From positions 1 to 63,480 of the forward strand of contig CAYTTR010000012.1 in the NCBI GenBank assembly GCA_964440805.1: a stretch of 63,480 bases of DNA, in the 5' to 3' direction. Origin of the DNA: CAYTTR01 sp964440805 (lineage in GTDB: Bacteria; Acidobacteriota; Aminicenantia; Aminicenantales; Aminicenantaceae). Numbering within the stretch: position 1 is the stretch's first letter; each line of letters opens with the position of its first letter. The notes under the pieces were generated by a model that had not been told where the DNA came from, ran no database searches, and saw only the letters and a program-made list of their open reading frames with translations. Shown one piece after another: positions 34,136-43,511 of this stretch. The position numbers and the translations under genes were made by a program.

Positions 34136-34834
34136 TTATTTATCCTGAGGAAAGGGTGTCCCTTTGGGGAACGTCCCCCCTTCTATTATTTTTTTTGTGG
34201 TCTTAAAATGAAGCTTGGCTACTTTCTTTAAACTCTCCACTCCTAGCTTCCGGATAAGCTTCGCTCCAGCTTCCTCAGTCAAAGAGGAAGCTCCTTTGGG
34301 AAGATCAAGATCAATTTCCTGAGATAAAAAATACAATCTCTTCAGGAATTCTGCCCGGGCTAAAATTGAAGCTGCAGCCACAGCCATATCTTCCTCAGCC
34401 TTGGTCTTCTGGATCAATTCGATTTCTTTCCCCAGTTTCATCAGGGCATTGATTACGTAAAGCTTATCCCCGAACTGGTCGGTAATAGCCTGCCGGCAGT
34501 CAATCTCCTGAAGAATGTTTTCAATTACCCTGGCATGAGCCCAGGCCAGGAGCCGATTCAAATTTCTGAGTTTTTCATAGAGGCTGTTATAACGCTCAGG
34601 CCCTATAGCTACAATAGAATACTTGTATCCTTTTTTCAGTATTTCAGCTAGTTCCCTTACCCTGTTATCTGAGAATTTTTTACTGTCTTTGACTCCCAGC
34701 TCACGCAGAACCGGCTCTTGCTCCTGAGGCAAGTATATTCCTGCCACTACCAGAGGTCCAAAATAATCTCCTTTGCCAGACTCATCCGTCCCGATTCTTC
34801 CCTTTTCTCCAGAAAATAAGGAGTTTTGCTGCAT
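34136..34834 (-). CDS. rnhC: Ribonuclease HIII, catalytic domain form
   Basis: Removes RNA from RNA-DNA hybrids. It has 232 residues. The acidic active site begins with Asp17/Glu18 in GTDESGKGDYFGP, the HIII-type motif. The LLAWAHARVIENIL and EEDMAVAAASILAR helices and a DQFG motif follow. The usual N-terminal TBP-like substrate-binding domain (about 80 residues) is missing. The last about 13 residues (GGTFPKGTPFPQDK) are encoded by a repeat arm (34148-34182), so the native C-terminus was replaced or extended by the element. It lies 19 bp after the CoA-transferase gene. Confidence 0.9.
   Translation of the reverse strand: MQQNSLFSGEKGRIGTDESGKGDYFGPLVVAGIYLPQEQEPVLRELGVKDSKKFSDNRVRELAEILKKGYKYSIVAIGPERYNSLYEKLRNLNRLLAWAHARVIENILQEIDCRQAITDQFGDKLYVINALMKLGKEIELIQKTKAEEDMAVAAASILARAEFLKRLYFLSQEIDLDLPKGASSLTEEAGAKLIRKLGVESLKKVAKLHFKTTKKIIEGGTFPKGTPFPQDK
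34148..34182 (+). repeat. GGGGACGTTCCCC element, right arm (copy 4), inside rnhC
   Basis: AGGAAAGGGTGTCCCTTTGG followed by GGAACGTCCCCCCTT. This arm lies within the coding sequence of rnhC and supplies its C-terminal residues. It is almost identical to 62181-62218. Confidence 0.8.
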
Positions 34835-34853
34835 TAAGTTGTTTAATCTTCCA

Positions 34854-36152
34854 TCAACGGAGTAGATTTCTCTTCTTGGCTTCTTTAATCAGATCGGAAC
34901 GGAATTTTGGATGAGCAATATTAATTAGAGCCTTTGTCCGTTCCTGGAGGTTTTTACCGTGCAGATAGGCCACTCCGTATTCGGTTACTACAAATTTAAC
35001 GTCGGCTCTGGTAGTGACCACCCCTGCTCCTTGCTTCAAAAATGGAACAATCCTGGACAATTCTCCATCCTTGGCGGTTGAAGGCAAGGCGATTATGGGT
35101 TTTCCTCCTTTGGAATGAGCTGCCCCTCTGATGAAATCCACCTGTCCACCGAAACCGCTGTAAATGTAAGTACCAATGGAATCAGAACAGACCTGACCGG
35201 TAATATCAACTTCTATGGCTGAATTTATGGCAATCATATTTTCATTTCTGGAAACATTGAAAGGATGATTGGTATATTCGGTGGGATGCGCTTCAAAAAT
35301 GGGGTTATTGTCGGCAAACTCATAAAGTTTATTTGAACCAAGCATGAAAGTAAGAATAATCTTGTAAGGATGAAAAGTTTTTTTTGCTCCTGTAATCAAC
35401 CCCGATTCAATCCCTTCCATCACTCCATCTGAAACCATCTCCGTATGGATCCCCAAGTCGCGCCTTGTTTTCAAAGCAGCCAAAACTGCATCCGGAATTC
35501 CTCCTATTCCCAGCTGCAGAGTACATCCGTCTTCAATGAGATCAGCGATGTAACTTCCTATTTTTTGCTCCACTTCGCTAAAGGGTTTTTTCTCCAGTTC
35601 AGGGAGATCTTCTGATATCTCCACTATTTTGTCGACACGGGAAACATGGATAAATGAATCGCCCAATACCCGGGGCATTTTTTCATTTACCTGAGCAATG
35701 ACAACCTTGGCACATTCTGCTGCCGCTTTGGAAGCTAATACCTCCACTCCATAGCTCATAAAACCATGCTCATCCGGTGGAGAAAGATGAAGCATGGCCA
35801 CATCAAGAGGCATTTGCTTTGAGTAGAATAATTCAGGAATTTGGTGGAGAAATATGGGCACATAATCCGCTCTTCCCTCATTTATGGCTTTGCGGTCAGC
35901 CGGCCCAACAAACAGGGAATTATGCCGGAAATGACCTTCCATCTCCGGAGCAGAATAAGGATCTTTCCCTATGAGAAGAACATGGGTCAATTCCACATCT
36001 TCCAGTTCTTTCCACCGGGCAGCCAGAGAATTCATCAAAGCATAGGGAGTGGCTGCATTTCCGCTTACATAGACTCTGTCATGACTTTTAACTACAGAAA
36101 CCGTCTCTTCAGCAGTGACAAGCTTTTTTTTGTAATCATCGACCCAGCTCAT
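34854..36152 (-). CDS. Acetyl-CoA hydrolase/transferase family protein (4-hydroxybutyrate CoA-transferase-like)
   Basis: A CoA-transferase of 432 residues that moves CoA between acetyl-CoA and another carboxylate, yielding acetate and an acyl-CoA. It has an N-terminal domain with LLIGKDPYSAPEM, a central LQLGIGGIPDAVLAAL glycine loop, the SDGVMEGIESGLI segment and a C-terminal GFGGQVDFIRGAAHSKGGKP motif where the family's CoA site lies. It has a strong GGAGG site. It is downstream of the electron-transfer operon on the same strand, consistent with amino-acid fermentation to organic acids (inference). Confidence 0.9.
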   Translation of the reverse strand: MSWVDDYKKKLVTAEETVSVVKSHDRVYVSGNAATPYALMNSLAARWKELEDVELTHVLLIGKDPYSAPEMEGHFRHNSLFVGPADRKAINEGRADYVPIFLHQIPELFYSKQMPLDVAMLHLSPPDEHGFMSYGVEVLASKAAAECAKVVIAQVNEKMPRVLGDSFIHVSRVDKIVEISEDLPELEKKPFSEVEQKIGSYIADLIEDGCTLQLGIGGIPDAVLAALKTRRDLGIHTEMVSDGVMEGIESGLITGAKKTFHPYKIILTFMLGSNKLYEFADNNPIFEAHPTEYTNHPFNVSRNENMIAINSAIEVDITGQVCSDSIGTYIYSGFGGQVDFIRGAAHSKGGKPIIALPSTAKDGELSRIVPFLKQGAGVVTTRADVKFVVTEYGVAYLHGKNLQERTKALINIAHPKFRSDLIKEAKKRNLLR

Positions 36153-36218
36153 AATATTTCCTCCACTTCTATTTGCTTATGCACCTAAAATAAAATTCAA
36201 TTATAATCTTCTTAATGA

Positions 36219-37729
36219 TTATGATTTTTTCTTGTTAAGGCTATTTAAATATTTATCCATCTCAGCGGCAGCGATCCTGGCATCTCCCATGGCCAGAATA
36301 ACAGTTGCCCCACCCCTGATTATATCTCCTCAGCGTAGACTCCTTCAAGGTCAGTGGCCATGGTATCCCAATCAACTTCCACATTCCCCCATTTGCCTAC
36401 TTTAAGTCCGGGAGTCGTCTGGGGAATCAAGGGATTCGGGCTCTGGCCAATGGCCACCACAACCAGATCCACTTCCATAGTGAACTCGGAGCCCTCAATA
36501 GGTACGGGTCGCCTCCGTCCTGAGGAATCAGGTTCACCAAGCTTCATTCTCAAACATTCCATAGCTTTTACCCGGCCTTGCTCATCTCCAGTATAGCGAA
36601 TGGGAGTAGTCAGAAAATGGAATTCAATCCCCTCTTCTTCAGCATGTTTGACTTCTTCTACCCTGGCCGGCATCTCCACCCGAGAACGGCGGTAAACAAT
36701 GGTGGCTTCCTCAGCACCTAACCTTTTGGCGGTGCGAACTGAATCCATGGCTACATTTCCTCCTCCGATAACCGCTGCTTTTTTCCCTCTGAACACAGGG
36801 GTATCATACTCAGGAAAAGCATAGGCTTTCATCAAATTTACCCGGGTAAGATATTCATTGGCTGAATAGACACCGATCAGGTTTTCTCCCGGAATCCGCA
36901 TGAAACTAGGAAGGCCGGCTCCTGTTCCGATGAAGAAGGCTTCATAACCTTCCTGCTTGAGATCATCAATGGTGGCTGTCATACCAACCACGAAATTCAT
37001 TTTATACTCAACACCAAGCTTTTTCAGATAATCAACTTCAGCTTCCAGGATGGCCTTGGGTAAACGAAATTCAGGAATGCCGTAGACAAGAACTCCGCCG
37101 GCAATATGGAGGGCTTCAAAAACTGTTACCTGATGTCCTTTTTTAATAAGCTCACCAGCCACAGTCAATCCTGCCGGGCCGGCACCAATGACAGCCACCT
37201 TGTGACCTGAAGATGGTAATGAGGGAGGAATGTAAACTTCACCATTTAACCTTTCATAATCAGAAACGAACCGCTCCAGATTTCCAATAGCCACCGGTTC
37301 TCCGGTAGCTTTTTTTAAATTACAGACAGCTTCACATTGAGTCTCTTGAGGACAAACCCGGCCGCATATAGCCGGCAAACTGTTGGTTTCCTTAATTTTG
37401 CGAACGCTCTGAATAAAATCACCTTTTTCCACCAACTTAACGAAAGTGGGAATATCAATTCCCACCGGACATCCCGGAACACACTGGGGATTAGCACAGT
37501 CAAGGCAGCGGGCTGCTTCCAGACGGGCTTGTTTTTCAAGCAGTCCAAGGTTTACTTCATTGAAATCCTTATTTCTCTCTTCCGGTTCGCGTTCAGGCAT
37601 TTTCTGCCGCGAAATCTTCATCCTCTCTTTTGCCGGAACAGCCTTGCGCATCTCCTTCCGCCATTGCTTTTCGAATTCTTCCTTGAGGAGTTTTTTAATT
37701 TCTGGAGCTATTTCCTTTTTTTCAGCCAT
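36219..37729 (-). CDS. NfnB/GltA-like NADPH-dependent FAD/Fe-S oxidoreductase, frameshifted near the 3' end
   Basis: Large-subunit type flavoprotein of electron-bifurcating NADH-dependent ferredoxin:NADP+ oxidoreductases and glutamate synthase small chains. Cys75/78/83/87 and Cys122/126/132/136 bind two 4Fe-4S clusters. GAGPAG at 182-187 binds FAD, and VIGGGNVAMDS is the NADPH site. The frame stops at 36320 after GVYAEEI. One missing G near 36327-36330 explains this: restoring it gives GVYAGGDIIRGGATVILAMG and a normal end at 36219, about 503 residues. The truncated form lacks the conserved FAD-binding GD motif. It could be an assembly error or a real mutation. It lies next to an NfnA-like gene. 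Confidence 0.85.
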
Positions 37730-37750
37730 TTTTCACTCTTTTTCCTTAAC

Positions 37751-38587
37751 TCAGGGAAAATTTTTCTTTTCCCAGAAACAAAGGGACTGGATTTCATCAT
37801 CAAAATAGGATTTTCTCCGGGCAAAAAGTTCTTCCCAGTCCACTAAATGTCCATTAAAATCCGGTCCATCCACACAGGCGAATTTGGTTTTTCCATCCAC
37901 TGTGACCCGGCAGGCTCCGCACATGCCAGTACCGTCCACCATTATTGGATTAAGGCTGACCATAGTCTTAATCCCAAAAGGCTGAGTGGCCAGGGAACAG
38001 GTGTACATAAGATAGGTACAACCAATAGAAAATACTTGATCAATTTTCTGTTTGCGATCCTTAATGATTTTTTTCAAAACCGAAGGGACAAAATCTTTAC
38101 AATTATAAAAAGGGTCCCGGGAAGAAACAAAAAATTCATCACTTACTGATCGAAGCTTTTCTTCCCAGTAGAGAAGATAGCTGGCCTTGACATCCATCAA
38201 GGTAAGGACTTTATTTCCAGCTTCTTTCAAAGCCCTGGCAACCGGGTAGATAGCGCCAATTCCATAGCAGCCGCCAACACAAAGCACTGTGCCAAATGAC
38301 TTTATCTCTGCATGTCTTCCCAAAGGACCGACAAAAACAGGGACCTCGTCTCCCTCTTTTAAAAGGCTCAATTTATGAGTAGAAGTACCCACAACCAGAA
38401 ACACAGAGGAAACGGTTCCTTTTTCTTTGTCCCAGTCAGCAACGGTCAAAGGAATTCTTTCTCCGAATTCATCAGGCATAACAATAACGAACTGTCCGGG
38501 CTGACATTTTCCGGCAACTTCCGGAGCTTCAAATTCCAGGTAATGGATATTGGGAACTAACCGCTCTCTTTTAACTATCTTGGTCAT
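37751..38587 (-). CDS. NfnA/SudB-like FAD/NAD(H)-binding Fe-S oxidoreductase
   Basis: Small-subunit flavoprotein, 278 residues, of the dihydroorotate-dehydrogenase electron-transfer-subunit family. ERIPLTVADW at 43-52 binds FAD, and GGCYGIGAIYPVARAL at 105-120 binds NAD(H). Asp218, Cys223, Cys226 and Cys238 (MVDGTGMCGAC) form the 2Fe-2S site with an Asp ligand, as known for NfnA. It starts in an ATGA overlap with the NuoG-like gene, so it is coupled to the complex. Paired with the NfnB-like gene, it could transfer electrons between NADH and ferredoxin/NADPH. Confidence 0.9.
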   Translation of the reverse strand: MTKIVKRERLVPNIHYLEFEAPEVAGKCQPGQFVIVMPDEFGERIPLTVADWDKEKGTVSSVFLVVGTSTHKLSLLKEGDEVPVFVGPLGRHAEIKSFGTVLCVGGCYGIGAIYPVARALKEAGNKVLTLMDVKASYLLYWEEKLRSVSDEFFVSSRDPFYNCKDFVPSVLKKIIKDRKQKIDQVFSIGCTYLMYTCSLATQPFGIKTMVSLNPIMVDGTGMCGACRVTVDGKTKFACVDGPDFNGHLVDWEELFARRKSYFDDEIQSLCFWEKKNFP

Positions 38588-41124
38588 GAGGTCCCTCTTT
38601 TTATTTTTATAGGAATAATCCGTGACGGCTGCTTGCTTAGTAAAAAAATGGCAGAATATCTTTTCTCTTCAACAAGAGAATAAGGCATCAAGGCTGTCCC
38701 CTGCTGCAGGTGAGGAGAAAGTTTCACTACAGCCATGATTTTTCCCCAAGGAGATACAACAGTAACTTCATCTCCGTCCCGGCCTTCTCCAGCGTCATCT
38801 GGGTGGATAAAAATCCAGTTAGAACTTCTTAAAAGAGAGAATCCCTTGCTTTCAACTGAAAAAAGAAGACCCCGGTAGCAATCAAGGCTGTAATCGAGGA
38901 GTAAAGTAACAGGGTATCCCGGGAGAGATTTTTCCGGGAAACTCAGCTCTAAAGGAAAAAGAATGTTATCCAAAACACTATTTTTTTGCAGCACATCCAC
39001 CTTCTTTTTTTTCAGTCCCCCAGGGGAAATCTTTTGAAAAGCAGAAATATTTTCCTTGAGCTCTTTCAGAATGCTTGAATTATCTGCAAAATCAAATCCT
39101 TCAGCTCCCATTTTGGCAGCCAGCTTGCTTATTATCCACCAATCGGGTCTGGTTTCTCCGGCTCCTTCAAGGAGCTGCTCAGAGTACTGCAAATTATCTT
39201 GCCCATTAAGAAAAGTTCCTTCATCCTCCAGAAAAATGGAGGCAGGAAAGACTGCATCAGCCAGTCTGGCTGTTTCGCTCCAGAAACAATCCTGAACCAC
39301 CAGAAATTTCACCTTTTTTCTCGAATTCAGAGGAAATCCTCCCATAGTATGAACAGCTTCTATTTCTCCTTCTTCAATCAGGCGGTTAATATCTATAAAA
39401 TCTCCCCCCTTTGGAAAAAACTCCTTGTTTATTTCCCATTCGCCACAGGAATTACTATCAAGAGCCAGGGGCACAAGCTTGCTTTGACTAATAACAGCCA
39501 GGTTCCAGAGTAAGGCCATGTTCTGAGCCGCTTCGGCTGAAGCAGTCATCCGGCTGCCCACCATAAAAACTGTTTCACCTTTCTCTTTTAGCCAGTCGAC
39601 AACTTTCAGGATATCCTCTTCGCTAATTCCCGAATTTTCTAAAATCTGTTCATCATCAAGAGCAGCCAGTCTCTTTTTCAATAAGTCAATCTCTGAATTA
39701 TCTCTTTCATCCTTACTATGGAGAGCTTTCTCCATCAGTTTTTTAAGAAGTAAAGCTAAAAAGATAGATTCAGAACCTGGCCGCAGTTTTATATTCAGAG
39801 AAGCCCATCGGCCATTAAAACCCTGGGAAAAATCAATAAATCCAAGCTGAGCGCCTTCCCGAACAGATCGAAGAACCTCCACCCAGAGAACCGGATGAGA
39901 AACAGGAAGATCAGCTCCAAACACTAAGATATTTTCAACTCCTTTAAGCTCGTCTAAACTTAAACCTGCAACACTCTTTTCTTTTTCCTCAATCATGTTT
40001 TCCAGTAAAATCCGGGGAGAATCTTTCCCAAAGACCGCCATATGAGTTGTTTTTAAGGCTTTTTGGGCGTATTTATTAAACAGATAAAGGCTTTCCAGAC
40101 TCAGGTGGGCAGAAGAAATGCAGGCAGTTTTGTCACCCGGGCTCTTATTTAAGCGGTCAGCCACAAATTCAACCGCTTCCTCCCAGGAAACTTCTTCCAA
40201 TTCCTTTTTTTTGCGAATCATAGGCTTTAAGATTCTTTGGGATGCGTAGGGGATTTCTTTCAGCACAAACCGTCCTCTCACGCAAGCCTGGCCTTTGTTC
40301 TCTCCTGTCTTTGATGGCTTAAACCCAATAAGCCGGTCTTGTCTTATCTCAGCTTCCATCGCACAGCCCATACTACACAGGCGACAGAATGTTTCCCCTG
40401 TCTTTTCTGGAATGAATTCAAATTTTCTTCCTTTTTCATTCAGGGCACCGGTGGGGCAGACATCAACACAAGCGCCACAAAACTGGCAGCCTGCATTTAA
40501 AAGTTTTTTATCCAGAACAGTACCTATGGCTGTTTCAGGCCCCCTCGAAATAAAGGTCAAGACCGAGTTTCCCCGGATTTCTCCGCAGACCCGGACACAT
40601 CTTCCGCAAAGAATGCATAAATTGTTGTTTCGTTCGAAAAAAGGATCATCCCGCCGGATATCAAAATTCCTGTAGACAGAAGGGTAGCGGACCATATCGA
40701 GCTTCATAGATGAAACTACATCCTGGAGTTCACATTGACCATTATTCGGACAAAGTACACACCCGGTCACTTCCCCGACCTTACGAATGGTGGATTTGTA
40801 CTCATCGCAGCTTTCCTTCTCCCGGCATATAAGACAAGCGCTGGGATGTTCAGTTAGAATCAGCTCTAAAATCTGTTTTCTTATCCTTTTCAAAGCAACG
40901 GTGCCGGTTTTGATTTCCATTCCTTCTTCGGGAAAAGTGGCACAGGAGGGGACAAATCCCTTCTTGCCTTTAATTTCCACTAAGCAAAGCCGGCATCCGG
41001 CAAATGGCTGCAATCCTGGATGATCACAGAGAGAAGGGATAAATATGTTGTTAATCCTGGCCGTCTCAAGGAGTGTTTTTTGAGGATCGACGGCAATCTC
41101 CCGGTCATCAATGATTATCTTCAT
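38584..41124 (-). CDS. NuoG-like Fe-S subunit with molybdopterin-oxidoreductase domain
   Basis: An 846-residue iron-sulfur protein. It has a 2Fe-2S domain (Cys33/44/47/61), a His-Cys 4Fe-4S region (His93, Cys97, Cys100, then Cys122/125/131), two ferredoxin-type 4Fe-4S clusters (Cys170/173/176/180 and Cys213/216/219/223), a molybdopterin-type Fe4S4 site (Cys247/250/254) and then a molybdopterin-oxidoreductase fold to the C-terminus. The formate dehydrogenase Sec/Cys catalytic position is not present where expected (region near KTTHMAVFGKD). It therefore looks like a NuoG-type electron-transfer subunit rather than FDH (inference). It overlaps the NuoF-like gene (ATGA) and NfnA. Confidence 0.9.
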   Translation of the reverse strand: MKIIIDDREIAVDPQKTLLETARINNIFIPSLCDHPGLQPFAGCRLCLVEIKGKKGFVPSCATFPEEGMEIKTGTVALKRIRKQILELILTEHPSACLICREKESCDEYKSTIRKVGEVTGCVLCPNNGQCELQDVVSSMKLDMVRYPSVYRNFDIRRDDPFFERNNNLCILCGRCVRVCGEIRGNSVLTFISRGPETAIGTVLDKKLLNAGCQFCGACVDVCPTGALNEKGRKFEFIPEKTGETFCRLCSMGCAMEAEIRQDRLIGFKPSKTGENKGQACVRGRFVLKEIPYASQRILKPMIRKKKELEEVSWEEAVEFVADRLNKSPGDKTACISSAHLSLESLYLFNKYAQKALKTTHMAVFGKDSPRILLENMIEEKEKSVAGLSLDELKGVENILVFGADLPVSHPVLWVEVLRSVREGAQLGFIDFSQGFNGRWASLNIKLRPGSESIFLALLLKKLMEKALHSKDERDNSEIDLLKKRLAALDDEQILENSGISEEDILKVVDWLKEKGETVFMVGSRMTASAEAAQNMALLWNLAVISQSKLVPLALDSNSCGEWEINKEFFPKGGDFIDINRLIEEGEIEAVHTMGGFPLNSRKKVKFLVVQDCFWSETARLADAVFPASIFLEDEGTFLNGQDNLQYSEQLLEGAGETRPDWWIISKLAAKMGAEGFDFADNSSILKELKENISAFQKISPGGLKKKKVDVLQKNSVLDNILFPLELSFPEKSLPGYPVTLLLDYSLDCYRGLLFSVESKGFSLLRSSNWIFIHPDDAGEGRDGDEVTVVSPWGKIMAVVKLSPHLQQGTALMPYSLVEEKRYSAIFLLSKQPSRIIPIKIKRGTS

Positions 41125-43049
41125 TGTTCCACTCTTTTCTTTTTCTTGCTTTGATTCAGGATTTTAGCCATTTTCTTGCCTGTATATTTGGAAACGGCCT
41201 TGACCTTTGGAGGACAAACATCAAAGCAGGCACCGCATTTGATACAGTTCTCCTGATCAATCACGTGAACTTCCTTCCGTTTGCCGCTAATAGCATTCAC
41301 CGGGCAATTTTTAAGGCAAAGAAGACAGCCCACGCATTTGTCTGGTTTAATATAGTAAACAATGAGTTCTTTGCAGAGAAGAGCCGGGCAGCTTTTCTCT
41401 TTGATATGAGCTTCATATTCATTTATAAAATACTTTAAAGTAGTCAGGACTGGGTTGGAGGCAGTTTGTCCAAGGCCGCAAAGTGAACCCGTCTTGACTG
41501 TTTTGGCCAGGTCTTTTAACTTTTTTATATCTCCTTCTTCTCCTTCCCCTCTGGTTATCCGGCTCAATATTTCATAAAGCTGCCGTGTTCCCACCCGGCA
41601 GGGAACACATTTTCCACAGGACTCTTCCTGAGTAAATTTCAGGAAATAGCGGGCAACATCAACCATGCAGGTATCCTCATCCATGACAATCATTCCACCA
41701 GATCCCATCATTGAGCCCGCTTTGGTCAAAGTATCAAAATCAATAGGAAGGTCAAGCATATCAGCAGGAATACAACCACCTGATGGCCCTCCAGTCTGAA
41801 CTGCTTTAAATTTCTTTCCGTCTTTAATTCCTCCTCCGATGTCATAGATGATTTCTTTTAAAGTCATGCCCATAGGCACTTCTACCAGGCCGGTATTGTT
41901 AATCTTCCCCACTAAGGAGAATATCTTGGTTCCCTTGCTTTTTCTGGTGCCAATCTGGGAATACCAGTCCTTTCCCTGGTTAATAATCAGGGGAACATTA
42001 GCCCATGTTTCCACATTGTTAATGTTTGTAGGGCAGCTCCAGAGCCCTTTTTCTGCCGGAAAGGGAGGTTTTTGACGGGGGAAAGCCCTCTGTCCTTCGA
42101 TTGAAACCATAAGAGATGTTTCCTCACCGGAGACGAAAGCTCCTGCTCCCCTGAAGACATGAAGATCGAAACTGAATTCAGAACCCAGAATAGACTCTCC
42201 CAGAAAACCAAGCTTCTTTGCCTGCTCCAGAGCTATGGTGATATTTTTAACAGCCAGAGGATATTCCATTCGAACATAAATGAATCCTTCATGAGCGCCA
42301 ATAGCATAAGCCCCGATAATCATCCCTTCGATAACACTGTGAGGATTTCCTTCAAGCAGACTCCGGTCCATGTAGGCTCCGGGATCACCTTCATCAGCAT
42401 TGCAGATAAGAAATTTTTTTTCTCCTTGAGCTTTTCGGCAGATCTCCCATTTCAGTCCGGTCAGGAAACCTGCACCACCTCTTCCCCGGAGACCAGACTC
42501 TTTTATTTCTTCAATAACTTCATCGGCAGTCATCTCGAAAAGGACCTTGGTTAAAGCCCGGTATCCATCTAAGGCGATATAGTCATTTATATCCGTGGGA
42601 TCAATGTAGCCGTTATTCCCAAAAATAATCCTTTTCTGCTTTTTATAAAAGGGAACATCTTTCTCATGAACCAGGAATTTACCGGTGTGCGTGTCTTTAT
42701 AGAGAAGCCGTTTAATAATATTTTTCTGGAGCACTGTTTCAGAAATAATTTCCGGAACATCCTTCACTTGAACCTTCTGGTAGAAAAATCCTTCTGGTTG
42801 AATAACAACCAAGGGCCCTCTCTCACAAAATCCATGACAGCCGGTTGTCCGGACATCGATTGTGTCTTCTAATTTTCTTTGCCTAATCTCCTCCTTGAGA
42901 GCCTGAACTACCTTCATGCAGCCGTAGGCATGACAGCCGGTGCCCCCGCAAACAGTGACGCAAGGCTTTTTTTCATCCCTTGTCCGGAGGATTTTCTCCT
43001 TCAGTTCTTCCACATTAAATACTTTCATTTCTCTTAGAATCCGTTCCAC
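41121..43049 (-). CDS. NuoF-like NADH-binding flavoprotein with C-terminal ferredoxin domain
   Basis: A 642-residue NADH-oxidising subunit. The N-terminal thioredoxin-like 2Fe-2S domain has Cys at 30/34/39/44 and 71/75. The FMN/NADH core has GLRGRGGAGFLTGLKW and CNADEGDPGAYMDRS. The SLBB segment and 4Fe-4S motif CGKCVPCRVG follow. The C-terminus adds two 4Fe-4S clusters (CVGCLLCLKNCP and CIKCGACFDVCP). This architecture is that of HydB/NuoF in bifurcating hydrogenases and similar complexes. The GTG start has GAAGG upstream; an ATG at 43028 is the alternative. Confidence 0.93.
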   Translation of the reverse strand: MERILREMKVFNVEELKEKILRTRDEKKPCVTVCGGTGCHAYGCMKVVQALKEEIRQRKLEDTIDVRTTGCHGFCERGPLVVIQPEGFFYQKVQVKDVPEIISETVLQKNIIKRLLYKDTHTGKFLVHEKDVPFYKKQKRIIFGNNGYIDPTDINDYIALDGYRALTKVLFEMTADEVIEEIKESGLRGRGGAGFLTGLKWEICRKAQGEKKFLICNADEGDPGAYMDRSLLEGNPHSVIEGMIIGAYAIGAHEGFIYVRMEYPLAVKNITIALEQAKKLGFLGESILGSEFSFDLHVFRGAGAFVSGEETSLMVSIEGQRAFPRQKPPFPAEKGLWSCPTNINNVETWANVPLIINQGKDWYSQIGTRKSKGTKIFSLVGKINNTGLVEVPMGMTLKEIIYDIGGGIKDGKKFKAVQTGGPSGGCIPADMLDLPIDFDTLTKAGSMMGSGGMIVMDEDTCMVDVARYFLKFTQEESCGKCVPCRVGTRQLYEILSRITRGEGEEGDIKKLKDLAKTVKTGSLCGLGQTASNPVLTTLKYFINEYEAHIKEKSCPALLCKELIVYYIKPDKCVGCLLCLKNCPVNAISGKRKEVHVIDQENCIKCGACFDVCPPKVKAVSKYTGKKMAKILNQSKKKKRVEQ

Positions 43050-43493
43050 TTAGGTTCCTTCTAACTTCCGGACAAGCTTGCTCACTTCCCGTGACTTCAT
43101 CTGCCCATGATACTCTTCATCAACAATCACAATGGGCCCAAGAGCGCAGGCTCCCACACAGTTGACTGTCTCGAGAGTGAACAGGCCATCTTCAGAAGTA
43201 TTTCCAGCCTGAATTTTTAGTTCCCTTTCAAATTCATCCAGGATCATCGGAGCTCCCCTAACATGACAGGCTGTTCCCATACAAATAGTAATCAAATGTT
43301 TCCCTCTTGGCGTTAAGGAAAAGGCTTTATAAAAAGTAAGAACTCCAAAAATATCACCTTCCGATATCCTCAGTTTTTGTCCAATGGAAGTAATGGCCTC
43401 AGGCGAAACATAACCTTTTTCTGCCTGGGTCTGATGGAGAAGCTCAATAAGTTTTCCTCTTTGCCTTTCTTTTTTATCGACTTTATTTTTCAT
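43050..43493 (-). CDS. NuoE-like 2Fe-2S thioredoxin-fold subunit
   Basis: A 147-residue subunit of NADH dehydrogenase/HydC type. It has an N-terminal helical part and a thioredoxin-like domain with the 2Fe-2S ligands CMGTACHVRGAP and VNCVGACALGP. It directly abuts the NuoF-like gene, the first of three coupled Nuo-type genes. It passes electrons between NADH/FMN and the rest of the complex. Confidence 0.92.
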   Translation of the reverse strand: MKNKVDKKERQRGKLIELLHQTQAEKGYVSPEAITSIGQKLRISEGDIFGVLTFYKAFSLTPRGKHLITICMGTACHVRGAPMILDEFERELKIQAGNTSEDGLFTLETVNCVGACALGPIVIVDEEYHGQMKSREVSKLVRKLEGT

Positions 43494-43511
43494 GAAATCA
43501 CATCCACAAAC

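Noticed and set aside
38584..41124. Formate dehydrogenase alpha subunit
   Set aside because: Domain order fits FDH, but no catalytic Sec or Cys is visible at the expected place, so NuoG-like is the safer call.
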